Source of the DNA: Promicromonospora umidemergens
Lineage (GTDB): Bacteria; Actinomycetota; Actinomycetes; Actinomycetales; Cellulomonadaceae
DNA: 64,000 bases
Direction: 5' to 3'
Assembly: GCF_024171995.1 (NCBI RefSeq)
Contig: NZ_JAMTCT010000011.1
Span: 62,001-126,000 of the forward strand
The notes below the pieces were generated by a model. That model ran no database searches. It saw nothing but the letters and a program-made list of their open reading frames with translations, and was not told the DNA's origin. Of this stretch, positions 51,551-62,737 are shown in pieces. Every line of letters begins with the position of its first letter. The stretch's first letter is position 1. A program made the translations under genes and the position numbers.

Positions 51551-54500
51551 GTGAATCCCCGTTCCACACGAGCCATGGCCGTGCCCGCCGTCCTGGTCAT
51601 GGTGGTGGCGGCGCTGCTCGGTCTGCTGGGTCCGGCGGTCGCCGCGGCGGCACCGCGGGCCCAGGCGGCCACGGGGTCCGAGCCGGCCCCGGGGTCACAG
51701 CCCGCCGCCGGGTCGGGTTCGGCCTCGGAGCCCGTCGCTCCCGTCGTGGTGGTCGGGGTGGCCGGCCTGCGCTGGACGGACGTGTCCCGGAGCACCACCC
51801 CGAACCTGTGGCACATGGTCGGCGGTGGCTCGGTCGCCTCGATCAACGTCCGCACCGCGGCACCGGCCACCTGCCCGCTGGACGCGTGGCTCACCCTCTC
51901 TGCCGGTACCCGGACGGTCTCGGCGGGGACCGCGGAGCGCGCGGACGCGCCCGCCCCCGAGCAGCGGGACGGCCAGCCGCCCGAGGCGCGCGGGGCGACG
52001 TCGTGCACCCCGGTGCCAGAGGCGGTCGGAAGGGCCGGCGACGAGCCGACCACCGCCGCGACGGTGGACGGCTGGGCCCAGCTTCCGGAGCAGGAGGAGG
52101 ACCCGGAGGAGGGCGAGGAGCCTGTCGGCCTCGCGGAGGTTCCGGCCCCGGGCCTCCTCGGCGAGATGCTCGCCGAGGCCGACACCTGCTCGACGGCGGT
52201 CGGACCCGGCGCCGCCGTGATGCTCGCCAGGGAGGACGGGACGGTCGAGCGCTACGTCCCCTCGCTCGAGGCGCTGCAGGCGACGGCAACCTCTGCGTCG
52301 ACGGACACGGCAGGGTCGAGCGACACCGGCTGGAGCGACGTCCTGGCCGAGTGCCCAGTGACGGTCGTCGACGCAGGCAGCCTGCCCGAGGGCCCGGAGC
52401 GGGCCGATGCGCTCGACGAGCTCGACAGCACCCTGAGCACCCTGCGGACCGGCCTGCCGGACGGCACCCGGGTGCTCGTGGCGGGTATCGCGGACACGCC
52501 GCTCACGCAGCAGGGGCTGCAGGTGGTCGTCGACTGGGTGGTCGACGTGCCGCGCGTGCGCTGGCTGACGTCGGACGCGTCGCGCAGCACCGGGTTCGTC
52601 CAGCTCACGGACCTGACCGCTACCGCGGCCGAGGCGGGCGGTGCCCTCCCTGGTCCCGAGGTGGAGGAGCCCGGTCTCGGACCGGTCGTCGAGGAGCCGG
52701 CGATCGACGGCATGCCGATCGAGGTGGGTGAGCCGCGCCGGACCACCGTCGCCCGCACCGTCGAGAACCGGCAGTACATCAACGTGCTGGCCGGCACGAT
52801 CCCCGCGGAGGCACCCGCGTTCGCCGGCGCGATAGCTCTGTTCCTGCTGATCGCCGTGCTGGTGCTCGTGCTGCCGCGACGTACGGGGCGTCCGCGCAGG
52901 GGCCCTGGCCCCTACCGGCAGCGGATCGCGCTCGGCGCGGCGCTCCTCGCGGTCTCGGCCCCGGCGGCGGCGAGCCTGGCGACCCTGACCCACTGGTGGG
53001 TCTGGCCGGCGCCCGACTTCGGCCTGGCCCTGTCGCTGACCGCAGCCACGGTTCTCGTCGCACTCGTCGTGCGGGGCGTGTCCCGCCTGCTCCCCGCGGC
53101 CCCCTGGCGCAACGCCGTCGCCGCTGCGGGGGTCACCTGGCTGGTGTTCGTCGTCGACGGGGTCACCGGGTTCACGCTGCTGCAGGGGTCGCTGCTGGGC
53201 TCGTCGCTCGCCACCGCCGACCGGTTCTACGGGTTCTCCGACGTGGCCTTCCTGGTCTACGCAGTGGCCGGGCTCGTGCTCGCGGGCGGCCTCGCGGCCT
53301 ACGTGGTGCGCGGCCGCACGCGCGCCGGCGCCGGCCTGGGCGACGGCGCGCGTCGTCCCGATCCTGAGGAGTCGGCCCGGCCGGTGTGGCTCGCGGGCGG
53401 TGTCGTCGCGTCCGTCGCGCTCGTGACCGTCGGGGTGGATGCCGCGCCGTTCCTCGGGGACCGCCTGCGCGGGCTCCTCCTGTTCGTGCCGTTCGCCGTC
53501 GTCGCGCTGTTCGCGATCCGGTCCGACCTGGTCGTCCGGCTCCTCGACGCCCGCGGCTGGCTGCGCGCCTCGCCCCGCGAGCTGTCCGCGCTCCCCCCGG
53601 GGACCTCGCGGAGGGCTCGTGGCGCAGGCAGGCTCACCGAGCCGGTGCGTGGTGTGCCGTCCGCCGTGCTGGCCCTGTCGGGCGCACTGCTGCTCAGCCT
53701 CCTGTTCGCGGCGGCGGTGCTGCCTGCGCCCGGCGCCGACGCGGCGGGCGAGGAGTCCGGCTCGCTCAGCACCGCGGACCCGGTGGTGCCGCCGGGCGGC
53801 AGCGTCGTGGTGATCGGCACCCAGGGCCTGCGCTGGACCGACGTCCAGCCGTCCTTGGACACCGGCACGGCACCCGCACCGACGCTGTACGGCCTCCTGA
53901 CCGACGGCGCGGACGCCGCAGGCCTCACCCTGCCCAACGGGCGCGCGGCACGCTGCCCGGAGAGCGGCTGGCTCAGCCTGTCGGCGGGACGCCTCGCCGA
54001 GGTGGCCGACGAGCGCGACGCCGACAACCACTGGATCTGCTCCGACATCTCCGTGACGCCGGCCAAGGGCGACCGGCCCGCCGTCGTCGACCAGTGGGAC
54101 CGGTTCATCGAGCTGCAGCGCGGGTCCGGCTACGCCGCGCACCTCGGCACGCTCGGCACGGCCCTCGCGGACGAGTGCGCGACGGCAGTCGGCCCAGGTG
54201 CCGCGGTGGCGCTCGCCGAGCGGGACGGTAGCGTCGGCAGGTACTTCGACTTCGACACGGCGGTGGCCCAGGGGTCGGGCGCGTGGGACTGCCCCGTCAC
54301 GTTCGTGGACGCGGGGTCCGCGCTGCTGGACGTCACGCAGCGCGCGGAGCTGGAGAAGGAACCGGACGGTGCGGAGCAGATCGAGGCACTCCGGGCCGAT
54401 CTCGTCTCCGCCGTGGACCTCGCGGTGTGGCGCGTGCTCGACGCCGCCCCGGCGGACACCACGGTGCTGGTGATCGACGTCGCGACCGTGCCGGAGCACC

Positions 54501-55894
54501 CGCTCGAGCTGGGCCTTGCGATGACGCGCCCGTCCGCTGCGAACGAAGGCCTGCCGCGCTACCTGGCCAGCACGGCGACCCGTACGGAGGGCGTGGCCCG
54601 CCTGATGGACGTCCCGGCGGCCGTGCTCGACGCCGCCGACGTGGCGCTGCCCGCCGACATCGACGCGACGCCGCTGCTGCGCGGTGGGCTGCGTCCCGCC
54701 TCGGCATGGCTCACCGCCGACGAGCTCGCGGACATGACCGCCCGGGACCACGTGCGCCGCGACGCGTACATCTGGCTCGTGGACATGCCGTTCTGGCTGG
54801 GCCTCGGTCTGGCGGCGGTCTGCTGGTGGGTGCAGCGCCGGCTACGGGCACGAGGTCGTGGCGACGTGCCGAGCGGATGGCGCCGCGTCGCGGAGGTCGC
54901 CGCGACAGCGCTGGCCGCGCTCCCTGCCGGAGGGTTCCTCGCCTCGCTGACGGGCTGGTGGCGGTTCGACCTGCCGGTGCTCGCGATCGTGGGTGCCACG
55001 GTGCTCGCGACGGCGGCCGTGGCCGGGCTGAGCCTCCTCGCTCCACGCCGGCCGCTGTGGGCGGCACCCGCTGTGGTCGCAGGCATCACGTTCGCCGCGC
55101 TCACGCTGGACGCACTGTTCGGCACGCCCCTGAACCGGGCCGCGCCGCTCGGCTCGGCGCCGACGTTCGGGGCTCGGTTCTACGGCTTCGGCAATCCCAC
55201 GTTCTCGGTGTACGCGGTGGCGGCGATCGTGCTCGCGGCGGCGCTGGCCCAGCTGCTCGTCACCCGCGGACGCCGGGTCCTGGCCGCCCTCGCCGTGACG
55301 GTCGTCGGCGTGGTCTCGATGGCGGTCGTCGTGTGGCCGACGCTCGGCGCAGACCTTGGCGGCGGACTGGTGCTGGTCCCGGCGTTCGTGGTGATCGGCA
55401 CCGCGGCCGCGGGGCTACGGCTGACGTTCTGGCGGTTCGTCGGGGTGGCCGCGGCCGGCGTCGGGCTGGTGGCGCTCGTCGGGGTCCTGGACTGGATGCG
55501 ACCACCCGACTCCCGGTCGCACCTCGGCCGGTTCGTCGGCCAGGTGATCGACGGCGAGGCGGTCTCCACGGTGCTGCGCAAGGCCCTGTACGCGCTGAAC
55601 TCGATCACCGGCGGTCCGGCGGTGTGGGTCACCGTGCTGGTGCTCGTGGTGGTAGGGCTGGCCCTGTTCGGCCCGGCCACCTGGCGAGCGCGGCTGAGTC
55701 CTGCCTGGTTCGACCGTGCGCAGGAGCGCTGGGAGTTCCTGCGACCGGCTCTCGTCGCGATGTGGGTGATGGCCGTCCTGGGCTCCCTGGTCAACGACTT
55801 CGGCCTCCGGATCGCGATGATCGCGCTCATCCCGGCCGTGCCGCTCCTCACGATGGTCGCGCTGCGGGCCACGCCGACAGGGCGGCGCCGATAG
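51551..55894 (+). CDS. Large membrane protein made of two tandem halves
   Basis: 1447 aa. After a signal peptide, the chain repeats itself with a period of about 687 residues. Each half has an extracytoplasmic alkaline-phosphatase-like region ([15 protein letters not shown] and [28 protein letters not shown] and [24 protein letters not shown] and [11 protein letters not shown]) followed by several membrane helices with [17 protein letters not shown] in the first and [17 protein letters not shown] in the second. The second copy has the longer C-terminal membrane part. No metal-binding catalytic set is obvious, so activity is unknown. GTG at 51551 lies a few bases after TACCCT, suggesting a leaderless mRNA. 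serS follows. Confidence 0.75.
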   Translation: MNPRSTRAMAVPAVLVMVVAALLGLLGPAVAAAAPRAQAATGSEPAPGSQPAAGSGSASEPVAPVVVVGVAGLRWTDVSRSTTPNLWHMVGGGSVASINVRTAAPATCPLDAWLTLSAGTRTVSAGTAERADAPAPEQRDGQPPEARGATSCTPVPEAVGRAGDEPTTAATVDGWAQLPEQEEDPEEGEEPVGLAEVPAPGLLGEMLAEADTCSTAVGPGAAVMLAREDGTVERYVPSLEALQATATSASTDTAGSSDTGWSDVLAECPVTVVDAGSLPEGPERADALDELDSTLSTLRTGLPDGTRVLVAGIADTPLTQQGLQVVVDWVVDVPRVRWLTSDASRSTGFVQLTDLTATAAEAGGALPGPEVEEPGLGPVVEEPAIDGMPIEVGEPRRTTVARTVENRQYINVLAGTIPAEAPAFAGAIALFLLIAVLVLVLPRRTGRPRRGPGPYRQRIALGAALLAVSAPAAASLATLTHWWVWPAPDFGLALSLTAATVLVALVVRGVSRLLPAAPWRNAVAAAGVTWLVFVVDGVTGFTLLQGSLLGSSLATADRFYGFSDVAFLVYAVAGLVLAGGLAAYVVRGRTRAGAGLGDGARRPDPEESARPVWLAGGVVASVALVTVGVDAAPFLGDRLRGLLLFVPFAVVALFAIRSDLVVRLLDARGWLRASPRELSALPPGTSRRARGAGRLTEPVRGVPSAVLALSGALLLSLLFAAAVLPAPGADAAGEESGSLSTADPVVPPGGSVVVIGTQGLRWTDVQPSLDTGTAPAPTLYGLLTDGADAAGLTLPNGRAARCPESGWLSLSAGRLAEVADERDADNHWICSDISVTPAKGDRPAVVDQWDRFIELQRGSGYAAHLGTLGTALADECATAVGPGAAVALAERDGSVGRYFDFDTAVAQGSGAWDCPVTFVDAGSALLDVTQRAELEKEPDGAEQIEALRADLVSAVDLAVWRVLDAAPADTTVLVIDVATVPEHPLELGLAMTRPSAANEGLPRYLASTATRTEGVARLMDVPAAVLDAADVALPADIDATPLLRGGLRPASAWLTADELADMTARDHVRRDAYIWLVDMPFWLGLGLAAVCWWVQRRLRARGRGDVPSGWRRVAEVAATALAALPAGGFLASLTGWWRFDLPVLAIVGATVLATAAVAGLSLLAPRRPLWAAPAVVAGITFAALTLDALFGTPLNRAAPLGSAPTFGARFYGFGNPTFSVYAVAAIVLAAALAQLLVTRGRRVLAALAVTVVGVVSMAVVVWPTLGADLGGGLVLVPAFVVIGTAAAGLRLTFWRFVGVAAAGVGLVALVGVLDWMRPPDSRSHLGRFVGQVIDGEAVSTVLRKALYALNSITGGPAVWVTVLVLVVVGLALFGPATWRARLSPAWFDRAQERWEFLRPALVAMWVMAVLGSLVNDFGLRIAMIALIPAVPLLTMVALRATPTGRRR

Positions 55895-55904
55895 GCTCAC
55901 CTCC

Positions 55905-57176
55905 GTGATCGATCTCCGACTTCTGCGCGACAACCCAGACGTCGTCCGCGCGAGCCAGGTGGCCCGCGGCGACGACCCCGACCTCGTGGACAGGGCGCTC
56001 GACGCCGATGCGCGCCGCCGCTCCTCCCTGTCGGAGTTCGAGAGCCTGCGCGCGGAGCAGAAGGCCAAGGGCAAGCAGGTGGCCAAGGCGCAGGGCGACG
56101 AGAAGCAGGCACTGCTGGCGCACACCAAGCAGCTCGCCCAGGACGTCAAGAGCCACCAGGCTGCCGCGACGGAGGCCGAGCAGGACCTCGACCGGGTCCT
56201 GTACTCCATCTCGAACGTGATCGAGGGAGCGCCGGCGGGCGGTGAGGACGACTTCATCGAGCTCAAGCAGGTGGGCGAGCGCCGCGACTTCGCGGCCGAG
56301 GGCTTCGAGCCGAAGGACCACCTGGAGCTCGGCGAGGGCCTGCGTGCGATCGACACCAAGCGCGGGGCCAAGGTCTCCGGGGCGCGGTTCTACTTCCTCA
56401 CCGGTATCGGCGCGCGCCTGGAGCTGGCGCTGCTGAACATGGCGATGGACCAGGCGGTGCAGGAGGGCTTCACGCCCATGATCACGCCGACCCTCGTCAA
56501 GCCGGAGACCATGCAGGGCACCGGGTTCCTCGGGGCGCACGCCGACGAGATCTACCGCCTGGAGAAGGACGACCTGTACCTGGTCGGCACCTCCGAGGTG
56601 GCCCTCGCAGGCTTCCACAGCGACGAGATCGTCGACCTGTCCGACGGGCCCATGCGCTACGCCGGCTGGAGCGCCTGCTACCGCCGCGAGGCCGGCTCGG
56701 CGGGCCGCGACACGCGCGGGATCATCCGCGTGCACCAGTTCCACAAGGTGGAGATGTTCAGCTACTGCGCTCCCGAGGACGCGGAGGCAGAGCACCAGCG
56801 CCTGCTGGGCTGGGAGGAGGCCATGATGGCCAAGGTGGAGCTGCCGTACCGGGTCATCGACACGGCGGCGGGCGACCTCGGCTCGTCGGCGGCCCGGAAG
56901 TTCGACTGCGAGGCGTGGCTGCCCACCCAGGAGCGGTGGCTGGAGCTCACCTCGACGTCGAACTGCACCACCTTCCAGGCTCGCCGCCTCGGCGTCCGTC
57001 AGCGGACGGAGGACGGCTCCACGCGGAACGTCGCCACCCTGAACGGCACGCTCGGCACCACGCGCTGGATCGTCGCCATCCTCGAGAACCACCAGCAGCC
57101 GGACGGCTCGGTCTATGTCCCGGAGGCCTTGCGCCCCTACCTCGGCGGCCTGGCCCTCCTGGAGCCCACCGCCTGA
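55905..57176 (+). CDS. serS: Seryl-tRNA synthetase
   Basis: 423 aa, class II synthetase charging tRNA-Ser. The N-terminal coiled-coil arm (about 30-110) starts after [14 protein letters not shown]. Motif 2 is [20 protein letters not shown] and motif 3 includes [28 protein letters not shown] is the serine-site loop. GTG start only 11 bp after the preceding stop with a TAGGCT element upstream, so it may be leaderless. Followed by a long inverted repeat. Confidence 0.97.
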   Translation: MIDLRLLRDNPDVVRASQVARGDDPDLVDRALDADARRRSSLSEFESLRAEQKAKGKQVAKAQGDEKQALLAHTKQLAQDVKSHQAAATEAEQDLDRVLYSISNVIEGAPAGGEDDFIELKQVGERRDFAAEGFEPKDHLELGEGLRAIDTKRGAKVSGARFYFLTGIGARLELALLNMAMDQAVQEGFTPMITPTLVKPETMQGTGFLGAHADEIYRLEKDDLYLVGTSEVALAGFHSDEIVDLSDGPMRYAGWSACYRREAGSAGRDTRGIIRVHQFHKVEMFSYCAPEDAEAEHQRLLGWEEAMMAKVELPYRVIDTAAGDLGSSAARKFDCEAWLPTQERWLELTSTSNCTTFQARRLGVRQRTEDGSTRNVATLNGTLGTTRWIVAILENHQQPDGSVYVPEALRPYLGGLALLEPTA

Positions 57177-57186
57177 CCCCTTGGCT

Positions 57187-57241
57187 GTGGGTGTGACCGT
57201 TGCGCCTATGACGGACACATAAGCGCAACGGTCACGCCCAC
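57187..57241. terminator. Long inverted repeat after serS
   Basis: GTGGGTGTGACCGTTGCGC (57187-57205) and GCGCAACGGTCACGCCCAC (57223-57241) pair over 19 bp with one G:T, separated by 17 bases. There is no T-run. It is either a factor-independent structure ending the serS transcript or a member of a repeat family. Confidence 0.6.
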
Positions 57242-57302
57242 AACCAGGTTTCGATCACGGGTGGACGGTTGGCGTTCATGTTCCTGTCGGTAGGCTGCCG
57301 GT

Positions 57303-58106
57303 GTGCCCAGCGACATCGATCCAAAGCTCGTAGCCCTCGACATCGACGGCACGCTCGTCACCTATGACGATGTGCTCTCCGATGCCGCCCGAGACGCGGT
57401 AGCCGCCGTCCGGGCGGCAGGGCACCACGTCGTGCTGGCTTCGGGCAGGTCACTCATCGCCATGACGCCCGTCGCGGCGGAGCTGAAGATCGAGGAGTCC
57501 TGGATCGTCGCGTCGAACGGCGCGGTCACGGCGCGCCTCGATACGACTGCGGACATGGGGTACACCCTGGAGCGGGTCGAGACGTTCGACCCGCAACCGG
57601 TGCTCCGCATGCTCAAGGAGGAGCTCCCGCACGCGCGCTACGCGGTCGAGGACGTCGGTGTGGGCTTCCGGATGACCGAGCTCTTCCCGGACGGTGAGCT
57701 GAACGGGGAGCACCGCGTGGTCGACTTCGAGGAGCTCTGGGCCGGCCACGTCACACGCGTGGTGGTGCGCAGCCCTGGCGAGACCAGCGCGGAGTTCCAC
57801 GAGATCGCCGCGCGGCTCGGGTTCGACGACGTCACCTACGCCGTCGGCTGGTCCGCCTGGATGGATATCGCGCCGCAGGGCGTGACCAAGGCGTCCGCGC
57901 TGGAAGAGGTACGCAAGGAGCTCGGCATAGCGGCCAAGAACACCGTCGCCGTGGGTGATGGCAGCAACGACATAGACATGCTGCGCTGGGCCGGTCGGGG
58001 TGTGGCCATGGGGCACGCGTCGGACACCGTGCGGGCCGCGGCCGATGAGGTGACCGCCTCGATCGAGGACGACGGTGTTGTGGAAGTGCTCAGATCCCTG
58101 CTTTGA
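57303..58106 (+). CDS. HAD-family phosphatase, Cof type (first)
   Basis: 267 aa. LVALDIDGTLVTYDD is HAD motif I with the nucleophile Asp; VVLASGRS carries motif II; GVTKASALEEV holds the motif III lysine; and VAVGDGSNDIDML is motif IV. The cap domain in the middle is Cof-type (IIB). Substrate probably a sugar or nucleotide phosphate. GTG start. A paralogue follows 136 bp later. Confidence 0.92.
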   Translation: MPSDIDPKLVALDIDGTLVTYDDVLSDAARDAVAAVRAAGHHVVLASGRSLIAMTPVAAELKIEESWIVASNGAVTARLDTTADMGYTLERVETFDPQPVLRMLKEELPHARYAVEDVGVGFRMTELFPDGELNGEHRVVDFEELWAGHVTRVVVRSPGETSAEFHEIAARLGFDDVTYAVGWSAWMDIAPQGVTKASALEEVRKELGIAAKNTVAVGDGSNDIDMLRWAGRGVAMGHASDTVRAAADEVTASIEDDGVVEVLRSLL

Positions 58107-58242
58107 GGGTAAAAATGACCAGCGACCGAAGTCGCAGGTGAAAGTTATCCGTGCAAAGGTATGGATCACTCGGCGAGTGCCTGTACATTTGGGCTCGATC
58201 CGTCGATGAGTGACGGCGCTCACGGTGCCATGGGGGTACGTG

Positions 58243-59061
58243 ATGATCCTGGACGACCAACCGGTGTCCATGCGGGTGCGCAACGACGCGCCTTACCTGG
58301 TCGCCCTCGACATCGACGGGACCCTGCTGGTCACCGGGCAGCGAGTGCCCGAACCGACGGTTCTGGCCGTTCAGCTGGTGCGTAGCCAGAAGCACCACGT
58401 GGTCCTGGCGTCGGGCCGGTCGCTGACGGGCATCCTGCCGGTCGCCAAGGAGCTGGGCATCACCGACGGCTGGGTCGTCGCGTCCAACGGCGCTGTGACG
58501 GCGCGGCTGTGCGACACCTGCACCAACGGCTACATGCTCGAGGACGTGCTGACGTTCGACGTCGGGCCGGTGGCCCGGATGGCGCTGAGCCGCTTCCCGG
58601 ACGTGCAGATCGGCGTCGAGGAGATCGGCGTCGGCTACCGCGTGAACCGCACGTTCGAGCCCCACGAGGTCAACGGAGCGCAGCGGGTGGTGGCGGTCGA
58701 CGGGCTGGGGGCGCTGCCCGCTTCGCGTGCGATCCTCCGCGGCCCGGGCGTGCTCGAGCTGCTGGAGCCGCTCCGCCGGCACGGCGTCACCGCCACGCAG
58801 GCCGCGGCGGACTGGATCGACGTGACACCGCGGCACCTGAGCAAGGCGACGTCGCTGGAGAACGTCCGCTCCGCGCTCGGCGTCCCGCAGCTCAACACGT
58901 TCGCCGTCGGCGACGGTCTGAACGACATCGAGATGCTGAGCTGGGCCGCACGCGCCGTCGCGATGGGGCACGCCCCCGACGAGGTGAAGGCGATCGCCAA
59001 CGAGACCGTCGGCGACATCACCCAGCACGGCGTGATCCAGGCGCTGAAGACCCTTATCTGA
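58243..59061 (+). CDS. HAD-family phosphatase, Cof type (second)
   Basis: 272 aa, paralogue of the preceding gene. LVALDIDGTLLVTGQ, VVLASGRSLTG, WVVASNGAVTARL, HLSKATSLENV and FAVGDGLNDIEML cover the HAD motifs. ATG 58243 is chosen for GGGGG six bases upstream; an upstream GTG at 58210 would add residues not seen in the sister protein. The cap differs in sequence, so its substrate may differ. Confidence 0.9.
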   Translation: MILDDQPVSMRVRNDAPYLVALDIDGTLLVTGQRVPEPTVLAVQLVRSQKHHVVLASGRSLTGILPVAKELGITDGWVVASNGAVTARLCDTCTNGYMLEDVLTFDVGPVARMALSRFPDVQIGVEEIGVGYRVNRTFEPHEVNGAQRVVAVDGLGALPASRAILRGPGVLELLEPLRRHGVTATQAAADWIDVTPRHLSKATSLENVRSALGVPQLNTFAVGDGLNDIEMLSWAARAVAMGHAPDEVKAIANETVGDITQHGVIQALKTLI

Positions 59062-59154
59062 CACCGCTGGTCAGACGCTGCCGCTGGTCGAGCGGGACCT
59101 GGACGGGCCCTGACCGGCTCGACCTGCGGCAGGCGGGCGTGACCGGCCCGGAGG

Positions 59155-59934
59155 TCAGTCCCGAGCCGTCAGGATCAGCGGGCCGTCCTCCGTGATCGCG
59201 ATCGTGTGCTCCGAGTGGGCCCCTCTGGACCCGTCCGCAGAGCGCAGCGTCCAGCCGTCGGCGTCGGTGTAGATCTCGTCGGTGGTCTCGAGGAACCACG
59301 GCTCGACGGCGATCACGAGGCCTGGCTTGAGCGGGAAGCCCCGGCCCGCGCGTCCGTCGTTCGGCACGTGCGGGTCGCCGTGCATGGTGCGGCCCACGCC
59401 GTGCCCGCCGAAGTCGGTGTTGATCGAGTATCCGGCGGCGTGCGCGACCTCGGCGATCGCAGCGGAGATGTCGCCGACCTTCTTGCCCGGCTGCGCTGCG
59501 GCGATGCCGGCGTCGAGGGCGAGCTCGGTCGTGCGGATCAGCTTCGCGTCCGCCTCGGCGCGGCCCGGCGCGGGCGTACCCACCACGAACGACAGCGCGG
59601 AGTCGGAGACCCAGCCGTTCACCGACGCGGCGAAGTCGATGGACAGCAGGTCGCCGTCCTTGAGCCTGTAGTCGAACGGCAGGCCGTGCAGCACGCCGTC
59701 GTTCACCGAGGTGCAGATGGTCTTGCCGAAGGGCATGGCGCCGAACGACGGGTGGTAGTCGATGTAGCACGACTCCGCGCCGCGGTCGCGGATCATCTTG
59801 TGCGCGATCTCGTCGAGCTCGAGCAGGTTCGCCCCCGTCCCGGCGGCAGCACGGACGGCGAGCAGCACGTCCGCGACGAAGCGTCCCGCCGGGCGCATCT
59901 CCTCGATCTCGCGCGGCGTCCTCAGCTCGATCAT
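59155..59934 (-). CDS. map: Methionine aminopeptidase, type I
   Basis: 259 aa. It removes initiator Met from new proteins. All five metal ligands are visible: Asp and Asp in SIDFAASVNGWVSDSAL, His in FGGHGVGRTMHGDP, Glu in VIAVEPWFLE and Glu in HSEHTIAIT. ATG start preceded by GGAAGGAC; the frame remains open further upstream but without a ribosome site. Divergent from the sugar ABC importer operon. Confidence 0.95.
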   Translation of the reverse strand: MIELRTPREIEEMRPAGRFVADVLLAVRAAAGTGANLLELDEIAHKMIRDRGAESCYIDYHPSFGAMPFGKTICTSVNDGVLHGLPFDYRLKDGDLLSIDFAASVNGWVSDSALSFVVGTPAPGRAEADAKLIRTTELALDAGIAAAQPGKKVGDISAAIAEVAHAAGYSINTDFGGHGVGRTMHGDPHVPNDGRAGRGFPLKPGLVIAVEPWFLETTDEIYTDADGWTLRSADGSRGAHSEHTIAITEDGPLILTARD

Positions 59935-60069
59935 GTCCGTCCTTCCGTAGGGGAACCAGTGATCTGGCGGCACAAGCCTACGTCCCGCCACCCACGGCCG
60001 TTCCGGGACGTGAGCCCGCGTTGCACGAAGGCGACCCTGGGTTTCACCCGACATGGGTCGTACGGGTTA

Positions 60070-60091
60070 TTGCAACGATTTCGTAATGCAA
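60070..60091. promoter_or_regulatory. Probable LacI-type operator
   Basis: A 22-bp imperfect palindrome starts TTGCAACGA and ends GTAATGCAA, with TTGCA and TGCAA at its ends. TTGCAA-type half-sites are common for LacI-family repressors of sugar operons. It lies about 130 bp before the sugar-binding protein gene; no regulator gene is in the window. Confidence 0.5.
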
Positions 60092-60220
60092 GGTGATGCT
60101 GTATGGGCTTGCATTGGGCGGTAAACCACGGTTGCGTTGAGGAAGGGCAACCTGGCAGTCTGCCGGGCCGTACCCGCACGTCAGAGGGTTTCAGCCCACG
60201 AAGCAGTGGAGGAGCACGAG

Positions 60221-61621
60221 ATGAGTATCCGGATGGCTTCCAAGCGCCGCACGGTCGCCCTTGCGGCGGCCGGCGCGAGCCTGGCCCTGATCCTGTCGGC
60301 CTGTGCCGACACCGATGATGGTGGGGGCAGCGGCGACGGCGGAGGCAGCGACGCCGCGGCACCCGCGCTCGACTGCAGCGTCTATGAGGAGTTCGGCGAC
60401 CTCGAAGGCAAGACGGTCTCCGTATACACCACGATCGTCGAGCCCGAGGCGGAGACGCAGGTGGCGTCCTACGAGCCGTTCGAGGAGTGCACGGGCGTCA
60501 CCGTCGAGTACGAGGCGTCCCGCGAGATGGAGGCGCAGCTCCCCGTGCGCGTCCAGGCAGGCAACCCGCCGGACATCGCGATCCTGCCGCAGCCCGGGCT
60601 GCTGAACACCCTGGTGTCGCAGTACGACGCCGTCCTCCCCGCACCGGAGCAGGTCGAGGCCAACGTCGACGAGTTCTGGTCCGAGGAATGGAAGGAGTAC
60701 GGCACCGTCGACGGCACGTTCTACGCCGCGCCGCTGGGCTCGAACGTGAAGTCCTACGTCTGGTACTCGCCGTCCATGTTCGAGGAGGCCGGCTACGAGG
60801 TCCCGGAGACCTGGGACGACATGATGGCGCTCACCGAGGAGATCGCCTCGACCAACGAAGGCGCGACCCGGCCGTGGTGCGCGGGCGTGGAGTCCGGTGA
60901 CGCCACCGGCTGGCCGGGCACCGACTGGATCGAGGACGTGGTGCTCCGCACTGCGGGCCCCGAGGTCTACGACCAGTGGTACCAGCACGAGATCCCGTTC
61001 AACGACCCGCAGATCGTCGAGGCGTGGGACACCGCGGGCGAGATCCTCAAGAACCCGGACCACGTCAACGGCGGCCTGGGCGGGGTCGACTCGATCGCAA
61101 CGGCTCCCTGGACGGACGCCGGCTACCCGATCCTCGACCGCAGCTGCTGGATGCACCGCGCCGCGAACTTCTACGCGACGCAGTGGCCGGAGGGCACCGA
61201 GGTGGCACCCGACGGCGACGTCTACGCCTTCTACCTGCCGTCGATGAGCACTGACGAGCGCCCGACCCTGGTGGCCGGCGAGTTCATCGGCGCGTTCACC
61301 GACCGCCCCGAGGTGCAGGCCTTCCAGACCTACCTGTCGAGCCCGGACTGGGCCAACGCCAAGGCGGCGGCGACACCGGCCGGCGGCTGGGTGAGCGCGA
61401 ACAACGCGCTGGACCCGGAGCTTCTCGCGACGGACTTCGACCGCCTGTCCGCGGAGATCCTGGCCGACCCGGCGACGGTCGCCCGGTTCGACGCGTCCGA
61501 CCTGATGCCGTCCGAGGTGGGCACGGGCTCCTTCTGGGCCGGTATCACCGAGTGGTTCGCCTCCGACGCCAGCAGCCAGGAGGTCACGGACACGATCGAA
61601 GAGTCCTGGCCCAAGAACTGA
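60221..61621 (+). CDS. Sugar ABC transporter substrate-binding lipoprotein
   Basis: 466 aa. The signal peptide ends in lipobox LSAC (Cys28), then a Gly/Asp/Ser linker. The mature part is a family 1 solute-binding fold: VSVYTTIVEPEAETQVASYE, VTVEYEASREMEAQLPVRVQ, the sugar-contact segment KSYVWYSPSMFEEAGYEVP and GTDWIEDVVLR. It captures an oligosaccharide for the two permeases downstream. ATG start after GGAGG. The sugar is not predictable. Confidence 0.93.
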   Translation: MSIRMASKRRTVALAAAGASLALILSACADTDDGGGSGDGGGSDAAAPALDCSVYEEFGDLEGKTVSVYTTIVEPEAETQVASYEPFEECTGVTVEYEASREMEAQLPVRVQAGNPPDIAILPQPGLLNTLVSQYDAVLPAPEQVEANVDEFWSEEWKEYGTVDGTFYAAPLGSNVKSYVWYSPSMFEEAGYEVPETWDDMMALTEEIASTNEGATRPWCAGVESGDATGWPGTDWIEDVVLRTAGPEVYDQWYQHEIPFNDPQIVEAWDTAGEILKNPDHVNGGLGGVDSIATAPWTDAGYPILDRSCWMHRAANFYATQWPEGTEVAPDGDVYAFYLPSMSTDERPTLVAGEFIGAFTDRPEVQAFQTYLSSPDWANAKAAATPAGGWVSANNALDPELLATDFDRLSAEILADPATVARFDASDLMPSEVGTGSFWAGITEWFASDASSQEVTDTIEESWPKN

Positions 61622-61750
61622 CACACGGTTCTCGGTCGTGAGTGACGCGCGGAGGCGCGGGACCTCGTGTCCCGCGCCTCCGTCGCCCGCGGACCGCGAA
61701 CGGGCCCGGGCGGCGACGACCGGAGCCGACAACCAGGATCTGGAGGATCC

Positions 61751-62737
61751 GTGGACTGGTTTCTGAGTGCCGGGGACGACCCGGTACACAAGCTGTTGCT
61801 GATGGTCATCGCGATCGCGCTCTTCGTCGTGGTGATGGCACTGATCCTCTTCGTGGTGGACCGGCGGCGGAACCCGTCGAAGTGGTTCATCGCAGGCGGA
61901 TTCGTGGGGCCCGCGTTGATCCTGCTCACGTTGGGTCTGCTCCTGCCTGCCGGCGGGACGATCGTGAACTCGTTCCAGAACCGCAACGGTTCCGAGTTCA
62001 TCGGTCTCGACAACTACATCAGGGCGTTCAGCGAGCCGGCGTTCCTGCTCGTCCTTGGCAACACCGCCCTGTGGGTGCTGGTGGCCCCGCTCCTGGCCAC
62101 GTTCATCGGCCTGGTCTACGCGGTGGTCGTGGACCGCAGCCGGTTCGAGAAGTTCGCGAAGGCGCTCGTGTTCCTGCCCATGGCCATCTCGATGGTCGGC
62201 GCGAGCATCATCTGGCGGTTCGTCTACGAGTTCAAGCCCGCGAGCGTCGAGCAGACAGGCTTGCTCAACCAGCTGGTCGTCTGGCTGGGCGGCGAGCCCG
62301 TGCAGTTCCTGCTGGAGCGGCCAGGTAACACGTTCCTGCTCATGGTGGTGCTCATCTGGATCCAGACCGGGTTCTCGATGACGCTGCTCTCGGCCTCGAT
62401 CCGTGCCATCCCGACCGACATCGTCGAGGCGGCCCGCCTGGACGGCCTGTCCGGATTCGGCATGTTCTGGCGCATCACGATCCCGAGCATCCGCCCGGCG
62501 CTCGTCGTCGTGCTGACCACCATCGCGATGACGACCCTGAAGGTCTTCGACATCGTCCGCACGATGACCGCCGGCCGGTACGGCACCTCGGTCGTGGCGA
62601 ACGAGTTCTACGAGCAGAGCTTCCGGCAGAACAACGCGGGCCTGGGCGCCGCACTCGCTGTGCTCCTGTTCGTCATCGTCATTCCGGTGATCATCTACAA
62701 CGTGCGCCAGATGCGCCTGGCCGAGGAGGTCCGATGA
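61751..62737 (+). CDS. Sugar ABC transporter permease (MalF-like)
   Basis: 328 aa with about seven membrane helices, the first at residues 14-36. The EAA loop that docks the ATPase reads EAARLDGLSGFGMFWRI. GTG start after GGAGGATCC. Overlaps the next permease by four bases (ATGA). Confidence 0.92.
   Translation: MDWFLSAGDDPVHKLLLMVIAIALFVVVMALILFVVDRRRNPSKWFIAGGFVGPALILLTLGLLLPAGGTIVNSFQNRNGSEFIGLDNYIRAFSEPAFLLVLGNTALWVLVAPLLATFIGLVYAVVVDRSRFEKFAKALVFLPMAISMVGASIIWRFVYEFKPASVEQTGLLNQLVVWLGGEPVQFLLERPGNTFLLMVVLIWIQTGFSMTLLSASIRAIPTDIVEAARLDGLSGFGMFWRITIPSIRPALVVVLTTIAMTTLKVFDIVRTMTAGRYGTSVVANEFYEQSFRQNNAGLGAALAVLLFVIVIPVIIYNVRQMRLAEEVR

Noticed and set aside
57177..57302. tRNA gene near serS
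   Set aside because: The symmetrical sequence folds into one long hairpin, not a cloverleaf, and lacks a T-loop or anticodon stem.
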